From Sulfuricurvum sp. (GTDB lineage Bacteria; Campylobacterota; Campylobacteria; Campylobacterales; Sulfurimonadaceae): a stretch of DNA of 64,000 nucleotides. The stretch lies in NCBI GenBank assembly GCA_028718525.1, contig JAQULP010000002.1, positions 1-64,000 of the forward strand, in the 5' to 3' direction. Below are positions 1-8,958 of this stretch, one piece after another (within the stretch, counting starts at the first letter, position 1; every line of letters starts with the position of its first letter). Both the position numbers and the translations under genes were made by a program. The notes under the pieces are model-generated. The model saw only the letters and a list, made by a program, of their open reading frames with translations. It did not search any database and had not been told where the DNA came from.

Positions 1-38
1 TGGTATCGTTGTACCATGGTCAATTGGTTGTAACTCAT
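1..38 (-). CDS. IS30-family transposase, N-terminal fragment (runs off window)
   Basis: Reading leftward from an ATG at 38-36 gives MSYNQLTMVQRY, twelve residues before the window edge. This resembles the N-terminus of IS30-family DDE transposases, which typically read M.Y..LT..ERYQI. A fair ribosome site (AAAGGGA) lies seven bases before the ATG. Only the start of the helix-turn-helix part is visible, so intactness of the transposase is unknown. Confidence 0.5.
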   Translation of the reverse strand, partial: MSYNQLTMVQRY

Positions 39-122
39 GAAAGTCCCTTTATCTCTGGTCGGATAAAATCGACTCTAATCTACAACCTCTTGATCAACCC
101 TGTTGCACTTTAAATTTGAATT
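1..122 (-). mobile_element. Right end of an IS30-like insertion sequence
   Basis: The window opens inside what looks like an IS30-family element running off the left edge. Two things support this: the start of a leftward transposase-like reading frame at 38, and outside it an end-like sequence at about 101-122 (TGTTGCACTTTAAATTTGAA then tt). From memory this resembles terminal inverted repeats of IS30-family elements, which often contain a TTGCACTT core. The exact boundary and target duplication cannot be fixed because the other end is outside the window. Confidence 0.5.
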
Positions 123-217
123 GGCGAAATATTAATTTTTGTTAAATGCGTTTATGCATTAATCATTTACCGTCGTGTATTCCTAAAAATTGAGAATGAG
201 GATGAACATGAGAGTGT

Positions 218-233
218 GTGAGGCAACCCTCAC
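218..233 (-). terminator. Small hairpin after rsfS
   Basis: GTGAGG and CCTCAC form a perfect six-pair stem with a four-base loop just beyond the rsfS stop codon on the minus strand. No T-run follows, so this is a weak or Rho-assisted terminator candidate at best. The rest of 123-239 shows nothing I can identify. Confidence 0.3.
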
Positions 234-239
234 GTGTGA

Positions 240-569
240 TTATTGTTTGTTTTTACGTGCGGCAACTTCCGCTAGGAAGCTTTCAAGATCGTATTTGATG
301 CGGAATTGAGGGGTAAGAATATGGATAAGAATGTCACCCAAATCAATGGCAATCCAATCACCGCTTTCATCAATATATAAAAATTGTTCATCCGGTTTGA
401 GACCTTTTTTTAAGTGGTCCAAAAGGGCAAAGGTGTGACGTTCTCCTAATGACGAAGCGATGACAACGTAATCGGCAAAGTAATCTCCCCCTTTAAGGTC
501 GAAGACTTCGATGGCCTCTGCTTTATTCTGATCTAAAATCGCACTAATCTTTTCAATTCGCGGGTTCAT
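240..569 (-). CDS. rsfS: Ribosomal silencing factor RsfS (Iojap/DUF143)
   Basis: RsfS binds ribosomal protein uL14 and blocks joining of the 30S and 50S subunits, lowering translation when nutrients run short. The 109-residue product has the family pattern: GGDYFADYVVIASS near the middle, GDWIAIDLGDILIHI, and a C-terminal RIKYDLESF segment. An upstream in-frame start at 617 exists, but the ATG at 569 gives the usual family length. The gene overlaps the end of nadD by 17 nt, the standard nadD-rsfS pair, so the two are probably translated together. Confidence 0.93.
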   Translation of the reverse strand: MNPRIEKISAILDQNKAEAIEVFDLKGGDYFADYVVIASSLGERHTFALLDHLKKGLKPDEQFLYIDESGDWIAIDLGDILIHILTPQFRIKYDLESFLAEVAARKNKQ

Positions 570-1098
570 TGTGTTCCTTATAATAGGTGATAATTTTGTT
601 TTCGATATCTGTTTCAAGTCCTAACGGGCAATAGGATGAACGAAAATCGCTCGAGCTGATCGGAATATCTACATCCAACCGAATCATGGTTTTCGGGATA
701 GGAATGTTTTGCCGTGCCGCAACAACCCAATGCACGAGTGCATTAAGCTCATCGGCGCAGTACCAATCGGATAGTTTTTCGAGATTATCCGCTCCGATTA
801 TGAGATAAATCTCATCATAGGATTGGGCATAGTGTTTAACTGTTTCTATAGTATAGACACTACGACGCTGTGATATTTCAAAATCACTAATTTCCACCTG
901 CTTATAGGGGCTGAAAATCTCTTTTAACCATGCATAGCGCTGTAAACCGCTTGCAATTACAGAAGTTTTAAACGGATTTCGTGATGCGGGAACGATAATG
1001 ATTTTATCTACTGGTAAAATCTTTAACGCTTCGGTCACGACAGCAACATGACCTGCGTGCGGCGGATCGAAACTGCCGCCGTAAAGTGCAAGCTTCAT
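553..1098 (-). CDS. nadD: Nicotinate-nucleotide adenylyltransferase NadD
   Basis: NadD transfers AMP from ATP to nicotinate mononucleotide to make deamido-NAD, the penultimate step of NAD synthesis. The 181-residue protein opens with GGSFDPPHAGH, the nucleotidyltransferase nucleotide-binding loop with its HxGH-type motif, and later has ISSSDFR matching the ISSTxIR motif. It is the first gene of a leftward pair with rsfS, behind a GGTTATAAT promoter element at 1123-1131. nadB at 52.1 kb supplies the quinolinate branch of the same pathway. Confidence 0.95.
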   Translation of the reverse strand: MKLALYGGSFDPPHAGHVAVVTEALKILPVDKIIIVPASRNPFKTSVIASGLQRYAWLKEIFSPYKQVEISDFEISQRRSVYTIETVKHYAQSYDEIYLIIGADNLEKLSDWYCADELNALVHWVVAARQNIPIPKTMIRLDVDIPISSSDFRSSYCPLGLETDIENKIITYYKEHNEPAN

Positions 1099-1122
1099 AA
1101 GGTTTAACTTCTTTTAATTAAA

Positions 1123-1131
1123 ATTATAACC
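1123..1131 (-). promoter_or_regulatory. Extended -10 box for nadD-rsfS
   Basis: On the minus strand this reads GGTTATAAT, an excellent TATAAT hexamer about 16 nt before the nadD ATG once the expected start site near 1115 is allowed for. No recognisable -35 is needed for campylobacterotal sigma-70 promoters, which often have only AT-rich periodicity upstream. Confidence 0.55.
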
Positions 1132-1140
1132 GATTTTTGG

Positions 1141-1146
1141 TAAAAT
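1141..1146 (+). promoter_or_regulatory. Probable -10 box for gapA operon
   Basis: TAAAAT preceded by TTTTTGG in the 78-bp divergent spacer between nadD and gapA. A start near 1153 would give a leader of about 24 nt carrying the AGGA ribosome site at 1166-1169. Confidence 0.4.
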
Positions 1147-1176
1147 CTTCCCCTATTTTGTGTTTAGGATTAGGTG

Positions 1177-2211
1177 ATGACGTTGAAGGTTGCTATTAAC
1201 GGATTTGGCCGGATAGGTCGTTGTGTTACCCGTCTCATAGCTGAGCGTTCCGATATCGAACTTGTTGCTATTAACGATATGGCTTCACTCGATATGATTC
1301 TCTATCTATTACAAAATGATTCAGTGCATGGTTCTTTTGAAATGGAAACGTTTATTTCGGAAGACAATTACCTTTGTATCGGAAAAAATAAGATTCGTGT
1401 ATTGTGCGAAAAAAACCCGGAAAATATTGATTTTGCTGCACTCGGAGCAGATGTCGTTTTTGAATGCAGCGGTCTGTTCCTGACCGGAGAATTAACAAAA
1501 CACCATTTGAAAAAAGGGGTTAAAAAAGTTATTTTATCGGCTCCGACATTGGATAAGAATATCCCGACATTCGTTTTGGGGGTCAATGAACACCTTTACG
1601 CAGGTGAAGATATCATCTCAAATGCATCATGTACGACGAATTGTCTGGGCCCGATTGCCCGTATACTGGATGAGGCCTTTGGTATTGAAAAAGGTTTAAT
1701 GACGACTATTCACGCCTATACGAACGGTCAGGCGATTATCGATTCGGCTCATGGCGATGATAAACGCCGTTCTCGTGCAGCAGCTTTGAATATGATTCCG
1801 ACTACGACAGGGGCGGCAAAAGCGATTAGTATCGTTTTGCCGAATTTGGAGGGTAAGCTTCATGGACAGAGTGTACGTGTACCGACACCGGATGTATCAA
1901 TGGTCGATTTAAACGTTTTGGTTCGTCAAGAAACCTCCAAAGAGGAGCTGAGTAAGCTCTTTAAATCGTATGCAAACGCTCAGATGAAAGGGATTTTGGC
2001 GGTAGATGAACGTTACCGTGTCTCGCAGGATTTTGTTGGCTCCCGTTTTAGTGCCACAGTGGCGGATGACCTTATTCAGGTTGTTGACGGGAATCTCATC
2101 AAAATTATGGCGTGGTATGATAATGAATGGGGCTATTCCAACCGTCTTATCGAAATGGCATTATTTATCACTAAAGAGCGTTCGGACTCTTTTATGAAAC
2201 AAACATTTTAA
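1177..2211 (+). CDS. gapA: Type I glyceraldehyde-3-phosphate dehydrogenase
   Basis: This cytosolic enzyme interconverts glyceraldehyde 3-phosphate and 1,3-bisphosphoglycerate using NAD(P). The Rossmann start [11 protein letters not shown] and the catalytic-cysteine motif [12 protein letters not shown] (Cys152) are intact, as is the C-terminal [15 protein letters not shown] immediately precedes the ATG at 1177; I prefer the ATG because AGGA lies seven bases before it. It heads a gapA-pgk-tpiA-fabI run in the order I recall from Campylobacter jejuni. In an autotroph-like lineage it more likely serves gluconeogenesis (inference). Confidence 0.96.
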   Translation: MTLKVAINGFGRIGRCVTRLIAERSDIELVAINDMASLDMILYLLQNDSVHGSFEMETFISEDNYLCIGKNKIRVLCEKNPENIDFAALGADVVFECSGLFLTGELTKHHLKKGVKKVILSAPTLDKNIPTFVLGVNEHLYAGEDIISNASCTTNCLGPIARILDEAFGIEKGLMTTIHAYTNGQAIIDSAHGDDKRRSRAAALNMIPTTTGAAKAISIVLPNLEGKLHGQSVRVPTPDVSMVDLNVLVRQETSKEELSKLFKSYANAQMKGILAVDERYRVSQDFVGSRFSATVADDLIQVVDGNLIKIMAWYDNEWGYSNRLIEMALFITKERSDSFMKQTF

Positions 2212-2234
2212 ATCTTACAGTAAGAAGGAAAAAC

Positions 2235-3425
2235 ATGCAGTTACTCGGTATCAAAGAGTGTGATATTCACGGCAAAAAAGTATTTATTCGATGTGATTTT
2301 AACGTTCCGATGGATGATTACGGAAATATCACTGATGATCGCCGTATCCGCTCTGCGGTTGCAACTATTAATTATTGCCTTGATCAAGGGTGTGCCATTA
2401 TTTTGGCCTCCCATTTTGGACGTCCTAAAGGGGAACCGGATGAAAAATATTCGCTTTCTCCGATTGCCCGCAGACTGCATCAATTGTTAAAAGTTGAGGT
2501 TAAAATGGCAATGGACGTTATCGGTGAAGATGCCAAGAAACGTTCGTCAGAGTTGAAAAACGGAGAGATATTATTACTTGAAAACTTACGTTTTGAAAAA
2601 GGGGAGACGAAAAACGATCCTGAACTGAGCGCGGCACTTGCTTCTATGGCTGAGGTGTATATCAATGACGCTTTTGGGGTGAGTCATCGGGCGCATGCCT
2701 CTGTCGAGGGGATTACGGCACACTTTGATAACGAGCATAAAGCTGCTGGTTTCTTACTCCAAAAAGAGATCCAGTTCTTCGGAACCTTGCTTGACCGTCC
2801 GGTTAGACCGTTTGCCGCTATTGTCGGTGGATCGAAAGTATCCGGAAAGTTAGAAGCTTTAATCAATTTATTGCCGAAAGTGGATAAAGTGCTTATTGGC
2901 GGCGGTATGGCATTTACCTTTTTAAAAGCGTTAGGGCATGATGTCGGCAATTCGTTGGTAGAAGATGATCTTCTGGATGAAGCGCTTAATATTATGAGCG
3001 AAGCCAAACAACTCGGAGTAAAGTTTTATCTGCCTGTTGATGTGGTTGCAGCAGAAAAATTTGCTCCCGATGCTATGAGCCGTCTTTGCAGTGTCCAGGA
3101 GATCCCATCAGGCTGGATGGGATTGGATATCGGGCCGGCCACGGTACGTTTGTATCGTCAGGTATTGAACGACGTTCAGACTATTTTGTGGAATGGTCCT
3201 ATGGGTGTTTACGAAATGGATCGTTTTGCAAGAGGGTCAAACAAAATAGCCCATTTTGTAGCGGATTCGTACGCGACAACCGTAGTCGGAGGCGGCGATA
3301 CGGCGGATTTGGTACAACGTATCGGTTTGGATGAAGAGATGACGTTTATTTCAACCGGAGGCGGTGCATCATTGGAATTGTTAGAGGGTAAAATTCTTCC
3401 GGGCGTAAAACCGTTGATGAAGTAG
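2235..3425 (+). CDS. pgk: Phosphoglycerate kinase
   Basis: Pgk transfers phosphate between 1,3-bisphosphoglycerate and ADP. Family signatures are clear over 396 residues: [13 protein letters not shown] at the N-terminus, [22 protein letters not shown], the [15 protein letters not shown] segment, and the C-terminal nucleotide site [10 protein letters not shown] and [15 protein letters not shown]. It lies 23 nt after gapA with an AGAAGGA ribosome site and is followed 49 nt later by tpiA, consistent with one transcript. Confidence 0.97.
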   Translation: MQLLGIKECDIHGKKVFIRCDFNVPMDDYGNITDDRRIRSAVATINYCLDQGCAIILASHFGRPKGEPDEKYSLSPIARRLHQLLKVEVKMAMDVIGEDAKKRSSELKNGEILLLENLRFEKGETKNDPELSAALASMAEVYINDAFGVSHRAHASVEGITAHFDNEHKAAGFLLQKEIQFFGTLLDRPVRPFAAIVGGSKVSGKLEALINLLPKVDKVLIGGGMAFTFLKALGHDVGNSLVEDDLLDEALNIMSEAKQLGVKFYLPVDVVAAEKFAPDAMSRLCSVQEIPSGWMGLDIGPATVRLYRQVLNDVQTILWNGPMGVYEMDRFARGSNKIAHFVADSYATTVVGGGDTADLVQRIGLDEEMTFISTGGGASLELLEGKILPGVKPLMK

Positions 3426-3474
3426 TTTTATCGTTTCCCCAAGAAAATTTTACAAAGAAAGAAGGGAGATTGTT

Positions 3475-4182
3475 ATGATAGTTTGTGCCAACTTTAAAGC
3501 GAACAAGACACGTCAAGAGACGCAAGCGTACATGGCGGTAGTCGAGTCGTTTGTAAGTGCGAATGATATCTCGGATACGATTATCGTATTTCCGCCGTAT
3601 ACGGCATTGGAACATCTTTCCCGTAATGTTCTGATAGGGGTACAAAATGCCTATCCGGTTCGTAACGGAGCCTATACGGGAGAAATTGCCCTTGAACAAC
3701 TTGAAGAGTTTGATATCAAAACAATTTTGATCGGCCACTCTGAGCGTCGGCATATTATTGGGGAAACACAAGAACAAATCGCTGCAAAATTCCGTTTTTT
3801 TGCTGAGCAGGGGTTTGTTATCGTTTATTGTGTCGGCGAACCTTTGGCAATCCGTGAAGCGGGGCATGATGCTCTTATGGACTATATTGACAAACAGTTT
3901 GATGGCATCGATTTGAACTACAGTGATTTGATCATAGCGTATGAGCCGGTATGGGCAATCGGTACAGGATTAACCCCGTCTAACAGCGACATAGAACAGG
4001 TGCACAGAGAGCTTAGAAGCAAAACTGCCGCACCTCTTTTGTACGGAGGAAGTGTGAAGACGGATAATGCAGGCGAAATTATGGCACTTGAAAACGTGGA
4101 CGGTGTTCTTGTCGGATCTGCAGCTTTGAGTGCAAACGATTTTTGTGAGATGATCGTTCAAGCTTCTGAATTAAATGGATAA
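3475..4182 (+). CDS. tpiA: Triosephosphate isomerase
   Basis: TpiA interconverts dihydroxyacetone phosphate and glyceraldehyde 3-phosphate. The 235-residue protein has the active-site set: CANFKANKT (Asn6, Lys8), IGHSERR (His88), AYEPVWAIGTG with the catalytic Glu157 and flexible loop, and LYGGSVK for phosphate binding. It is somewhat shorter than the ~250 residues of most bacterial enzymes, which is typical for this phylum. The AAGAAGGGAG ribosome site precedes ATG 3475, and fabI follows after 12 nt. Confidence 0.96.
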   Translation: MIVCANFKANKTRQETQAYMAVVESFVSANDISDTIIVFPPYTALEHLSRNVLIGVQNAYPVRNGAYTGEIALEQLEEFDIKTILIGHSERRHIIGETQEQIAAKFRFFAEQGFVIVYCVGEPLAIREAGHDALMDYIDKQFDGIDLNYSDLIIAYEPVWAIGTGLTPSNSDIEQVHRELRSKTAAPLLYGGSVKTDNAGEIMALENVDGVLVGSAALSANDFCEMIVQASELNG

Positions 4183-5019
<837 letters not shown>

Positions 5020-5052
5020 ACCCTTTCCTCAATCCGATAATCACCCTCTAAC

Positions 5053-5068
5053 CCACCCTGTAGGGTGG
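5053..5068. terminator. Hairpin between convergent fabI and lipoprotein gene
   Basis: CCACCC-TGTA-GGGTGG is a perfect GC-rich six-pair hairpin 33 nt after fabI, followed by a pyrimidine-rich tract. It sits between two converging genes and may serve both strands. Confidence 0.55.
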
Positions 5069-5106
5069 ATTCTCTCCTTTATACTCTTATCAAATGTTAC
5101 CGAATG

Positions 5107-5508
5107 TTACTTGCCAATGACAGGGAAATTGTTAAGTTCTTCGTTCAACGAGGGCTCTTTGGGTTTCGCGCTATCGATTACCGCTTTATTCGTATGGTAA
5201 TTTTTCCATTTATCCACATAGTTTTGCAGTAAAAAAGAGCTCTCTTCCGAAGAGGGTGTTTCCGTTTTCGCTACCGAAGATCGGTTTTGTTCAGATCCGT
5301 CTGCGGAAGGAGAACTAAGGGGTAGCCACTCTTCTTTTAGCCATGAATCTAGCGATCGCTGCATTGCACCGCCCTTTGCACGTGACGTCGTATTGGGTGA
5401 GATAACATTGAGGGTCTGATTTTGGTTAGGAGAGACTCCATGGTGTTGTGTACAGCCTTGAAGCATCAAGAGAGAAGCACCGATAAGATAGAGTGCAGGT
5501 AATTTCAT
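5107..5508 (-). CDS. Small lipoprotein of unknown function
   Basis: A 133-residue protein with a classical type II signal peptide: short positive start, hydrophobic core, and lipobox LQGC with Cys19 as the lipidated residue. The mature part is polar, rich in Ser, Asn and Pro and probably largely unstructured up to about residue 90, followed by a short helical stretch (LLQNYVDKWKNYH). I do not recognise a family. It stands alone, converging on fabI and divergent from the porin gene. Confidence 0.7.
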   Translation of the reverse strand: MKLPALYLIGASLLMLQGCTQHHGVSPNQNQTLNVISPNTTSRAKGGAMQRSLDSWLKEEWLPLSSPSADGSEQNRSSVAKTETPSSEESSFLLQNYVDKWKNYHTNKAVIDSAKPKEPSLNEELNNFPVIGK

Positions 5509-5706
5509 CGATTCAGTTCCTTTGGAATATTTGATTTATCCTTATTAGATTCTTACTATAACATAATGATACAAGAAGTCGTGTGGATTCTAAAGAAAAA
5601 AATAAATTACAAATTTGTCACATTCCCAAATATAGGGGTTTGTACCCTTTTTCCTCACTCTTTCAAATAAGGTTTAATTTACAGCAATGTTTAAGAATAG
5701 CGTCGT

Positions 5707-5712
5707 TACAAT
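5707..5712 (+). promoter_or_regulatory. Probable -10 box of the porin gene, in the 5509-5763 spacer
   Basis: TACAAT in GTTACAATT, about 50 nt before the porin ATG; a start near 5719 would give a leader of about 45 nt ending in the strong AAGGAGA ribosome site. The rest of the 255-bp spacer is AT-rich and holds no gene I can support. Confidence 0.4.
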
Positions 5713-5763
5713 TAACATTGACGAAACAAAAACATAAGGTCAAGCTTAACTTAAGGAGAATCA

Positions 5764-6990
5764 ATGAAGTTAGTTAAAATGAGTCTTGCGGCAGCAGTAT
5801 TGCTCGGAGCAAGTGCTTTCGCACTCGACAATGTAAAAGTAAGCGGAGATGCTAAACTTTTTTACGGTACAGATGATATAGGAACTGCAGGCTTGTTGGA
5901 TCAAGGATCTAGCTATGCGGATACAGCGATTCGTTTGGGTGTTACAGGTGATTTGATCAAAGGTGTATCATTCGGCGTAACCGGGTATACTGTTAGTACA
6001 CTTGGGCTCGAAAAAAATCTTGTTGCTAATACTTGGACTGCAGGACACGATTCTACAGCGGTTGGTGACAATACATGGATCGGTGAAGCATGGTTGGCAA
6101 CGACTGTAGCTAAAACAACCGCAAAAGTTGGTCGTATGTCACTGGATACTCCTTTAGCGTTCAGTGAAACATGGTCGGTTACTCCAAATACGTTTGAAGC
6201 AGCGGTTGCTATCAATCAAGACCTTGCGGACACTACTTTGGTAGGTGCATGGGTTGGAAACTCTAACGGTCGTGATGCTGCGCATACAGCGGCTACTGGT
6301 GCTGCTAGAGACGGAATTATGAGAATCGGCGGAGAGTTCGGTACTTTTGCTGCTAAAGGTGCGTATGCAGCTGCAGCGGTTAACAACTCTTTGAAATTCT
6401 TGACGGCGCAAGCATGGTATTACAATGTTGTTGACGTAGCGGATGCATACTGGTTGCAAGCCGATTGGGATTGCCAATTGGTAAAAGGTGTAAAATTGGG
6501 TGCACAGTATGCAGCATTGTCTCCTAAAGGGGTTGGTGTAGTCGTTGCAACTACAAACAAAGATACCAAAGCATTCGCTCTTAAAGCGGCTTATACTGCA
6601 ATTCCTGACTTAACCATCTCTGCGGCATATTCAGATGTTTCAGGTATTGGACAAGCGGGTGGTCTTAAAGCTGGGAACGTTGCAGGTAGCGGTCAATCAA
6701 AACTTTATACTGAGTCATTCTGGACGTATGGAAAAGTAAGTGCTCCGGATGCAACTTCTATGAATTTGACAGCTGAATACAACGCAAAAGATATTGCTAA
6801 ATTCGGTGGTTATTATACTTCTGTAAGCAATGATACAGCGTCAACTGGTGATTTGAAAGAATTGGCATTGACTGCAAGCCGTTCATTCGGACCATTGGAT
6901 GTTACCGCAGTGGTTATGAACACTAAAGATACTGCTGTTCAAGCTTCTTCATACAATACCGTACAAGCGTATTTGACTCTTAATTTCTAA
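5764..6990 (+). CDS. Major outer-membrane porin
   Basis: The 408-residue product starts with a signal peptide (hydrophobic core SLAAAVLLGASAF then AL) and continues with alternating beta-strand segments rich in Ala, Gly, Thr and aromatic residues. It ends in YLTLNF with the C-terminal phenylalanine needed for BAM recognition. Layout and composition fit the campylobacterotal major porin family (MOMP/OprD-like). A strong AAGGAGA ribosome site and regular codon use suggest high expression. A perfect hairpin terminator follows at 7011. Substrate preference cannot be read from the sequence. Confidence 0.8.
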   Translation: MKLVKMSLAAAVLLGASAFALDNVKVSGDAKLFYGTDDIGTAGLLDQGSSYADTAIRLGVTGDLIKGVSFGVTGYTVSTLGLEKNLVANTWTAGHDSTAVGDNTWIGEAWLATTVAKTTAKVGRMSLDTPLAFSETWSVTPNTFEAAVAINQDLADTTLVGAWVGNSNGRDAAHTAATGAARDGIMRIGGEFGTFAAKGAYAAAAVNNSLKFLTAQAWYYNVVDVADAYWLQADWDCQLVKGVKLGAQYAALSPKGVGVVVATTNKDTKAFALKAAYTAIPDLTISAAYSDVSGIGQAGGLKAGNVAGSGQSKLYTESFWTYGKVSAPDATSMNLTAEYNAKDIAKFGGYYTSVSNDTASTGDLKELALTASRSFGPLDVTAVVMNTKDTAVQASSYNTVQAYLTLNF

Positions 6991-7010
6991 GAGAAATAGT
7001 ATTCTTCTTC

Positions 7011-7030
7011 ATTCTCGCATCTGCGAGAAT
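7011..7030 (+). terminator. Rho-independent terminator of the porin gene
   Basis: ATTCTCGC-ATCT-GCGAGAAT, eight perfect pairs with a tetraloop, 21 nt after the porin stop codon, followed by a CCTCTTT tract. On the opposite strand it lies beyond the end of the convergent barrel gene at 7052 and may act there too. Confidence 0.7.
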
Positions 7031-7051
7031 GAATCCTCTTTAAAAAATCAT

Positions 7052-8113
7052 TTAAAAATTGTAGATTATCCCCATTTTGGCCCAGCCGTATTTGTGATCA
7101 AAACTGGTTTGTGTATATTGATTATACAAATAAGGAATTTCTCCGTTAAATTGATTACTCATCGCTTTCCCACCAATAAATACATTTAGATTTTGAGTCG
7201 CTTTATAGCCGATTGAAAGTTCGATTTTATGGTTATGATTGATGTAGTCCAAACCGCTGTCACGAATAAAATAGTTGTATTCGTATCCTGCATCGAGTGA
7301 AAATTTTCCGACGAAAGCACTGTAATTGACCCCTATGGCAATTTTTTGCTCACTGCGATCGAGATTTTTATAAGGGGTAATCCCTCTTTTGGTCAGTTCG
7401 CTTTGCAGCGTTGCATCGCTCTCATAATGGATACTGCTATCGACCAAAGTTTTAATAGCCGTGTAATTCCAGCTGAGATAGGTATCAATACTCTCATTAC
7501 CGGCCACAAAGCTTTTGATCGCCCTTAGATAGAGTGTATTGTCTTCGAGATTTTGACTCGAAATAAACGGGGTAATGGTAGCGGATGTCCGTAATTGCGC
7601 TTGAGAAGTGTTGTACACGATATCGTAGGCTCCGTTGGAACCCTCAAATTTACCGCCTGTCCCGATAAAACGTGAAACTACGGAATTGATTTGGTTGATA
7701 TCCCGGGTGACGATGTCATCTCCTTCATTATGCACCATTCCCACATCGAGTGCAAACGTTTTGGAACCGATATTTTTGCGGGCATAGAGCTCACTTTGGT
7801 AATTGGTGAGTTCGCCTGCTCCATAGCTGATTGTCGATTGTTGAAAACGGCCTGCTACCATCCAATCATTATTGAATCGGTATCGTGAGAATATTTCCCC
7901 ACCCTGCATATCTCCGATAGCTGTTTCACTGAGTGTTCCGCTAAATTCGTTCTCTTTGATATTTAACAGATCAATTTGATCGTTCATGTTTAACAGGGTA
8001 ATTCCAAGCGATAGATTGTTCGGCGGGAGGTAACCATGCTTGTCTGAGACAAAATAGGGGAGTTGATTAGCGAATAATGTAAAAGGGGCCAACAGTAAAA
8101 ATCGTTTTTTCAT
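7052..8113 (-). CDS. Predicted outer-membrane beta-barrel protein, unknown function
   Basis: A 353-residue protein with a short signal peptide (MKKRFLLLAPFTLFA) followed by alternating strand-like segments such as GGEIFSRYRFNNDWMVAGRF and a final WAKMGIIYNF. The terminal phenylalanine and strand periodicity suggest a barrel of roughly 14-16 strands. I do not recognise a named family. The start overlaps the preceding lipoprotein gene by the four bases ATGA, so the two products are probably made in step and may work together as a lipoprotein-barrel pair (inference). Confidence 0.6.
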   Translation of the reverse strand: MKKRFLLLAPFTLFANQLPYFVSDKHGYLPPNNLSLGITLLNMNDQIDLLNIKENEFSGTLSETAIGDMQGGEIFSRYRFNNDWMVAGRFQQSTISYGAGELTNYQSELYARKNIGSKTFALDVGMVHNEGDDIVTRDINQINSVVSRFIGTGGKFEGSNGAYDIVYNTSQAQLRTSATITPFISSQNLEDNTLYLRAIKSFVAGNESIDTYLSWNYTAIKTLVDSSIHYESDATLQSELTKRGITPYKNLDRSEQKIAIGVNYSAFVGKFSLDAGYEYNYFIRDSGLDYINHNHKIELSIGYKATQNLNVFIGGKAMSNQFNGEIPYLYNQYTQTSFDHKYGWAKMGIIYNF

Positions 8114-8832
8114 TGAATCGTAATATTCCCTTCGAGTTTTGATGATCCTATTGGAAAAATCTGACTTTTTACATTGGTGAGTTCAAAAACAACCGGATTG
8201 GAGAGTTTCTGAGCTCCGCCAATCTCCATATTGGTTGCGTAGATTTCCATTTGATAAGACTCTTTTGAGGTGAAACGAGTGCTCATTTCCGATAAAGTTG
8301 AATATCCGGAGAGGATAAGATAATCAATGATCGAACTAAAATTGAGTTTGCATAACGTTGACGATAGTGTTACAGGATTGGTGACGTTACTGGTTCCAAT
8401 GTATCCGGATTTATCGGTTTTGGCAATTTGAACATACGACGTATTGCTGTCCACAACATAATAATAGGATGAACCGGAAGAAGTTTTAGTCATTTTAATA
8501 CCAATTACCGGCTTGGAAAGTATGGTTTTGTTGGATTGGAGGGTAAGATCATAATTTTGGAGTATATAGTTCACTAACTCGGTTTGTGTTGTAATGGTAG
8601 AACTATTTTTGTCGAACCCTTGAAAAATACCGTTTTGGAGTGTGATATTGATGTCACCTATTTGGTTAAGCGTTGTATTCAAATCGTAATAAACGGGAGT
8701 AGTGTTTGTGTCGACAGAAATGTTATTTTCAGTGGTTAATTGCGTAACCGAATTTGACCCTCCACCGCATCCTGTAAGCAAAAAAGTAATGGTCAGTGCT
8801 ACCCCAATGGGGATAATTTTTGGAGATTTCAT
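8110..8832 (-). CDS. Lipoprotein of unknown function, paired with barrel gene
   Basis: The start at 8832 is chosen because GAGGTAAAACGA precedes it; a longer frame begins at 8862. The 240-residue product has a type II signal peptide with lipobox LTGC (Cys22) followed by a glycine-rich linker, as in many surface or periplasmic lipoproteins. The mature part is rich in Thr, Ser, Asn and hydrophobic strand segments (SSYYYVVDSNTSYVQIA). No known domain is recognised. Its stop overlaps the start of the barrel gene, and it is divergent from another large lipoprotein gene at 8959. Confidence 0.65.
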   Translation of the reverse strand: MKSPKIIPIGVALTITFLLTGCGGGSNSVTQLTTENNISVDTNTTPVYYDLNTTLNQIGDINITLQNGIFQGFDKNSSTITTQTELVNYILQNYDLTLQSNKTILSKPVIGIKMTKTSSGSSYYYVVDSNTSYVQIAKTDKSGYIGTSNVTNPVTLSSTLCKLNFSSIIDYLILSGYSTLSEMSTRFTSKESYQMEIYATNMEIGGAQKLSNPVVFELTNVKSQIFPIGSSKLEGNITIQ

Positions 8833-8958
8833 TCGTTTTACCTCAGTAGAATATTGTGTCATATTACCTTAAATATGTTAAAATACTTTTTTAATCAACT
8901 GTATTTAAGCTTAAAGCACATAGAATTAGCAAAGTTAATACATGAAAAAGGGTGGCAA

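Noticed and set aside
3346-3867. A 173-codon minus-strand frame over pgk and tpiA
   Set aside because: Shadow of two glycolytic genes; no ribosome site or homology.
5583-5777. A 64-codon frame upstream of the porin
   Set aside because: It overlaps the porin ribosome site and start, has no start signal of its own, and its product is not protein-like.
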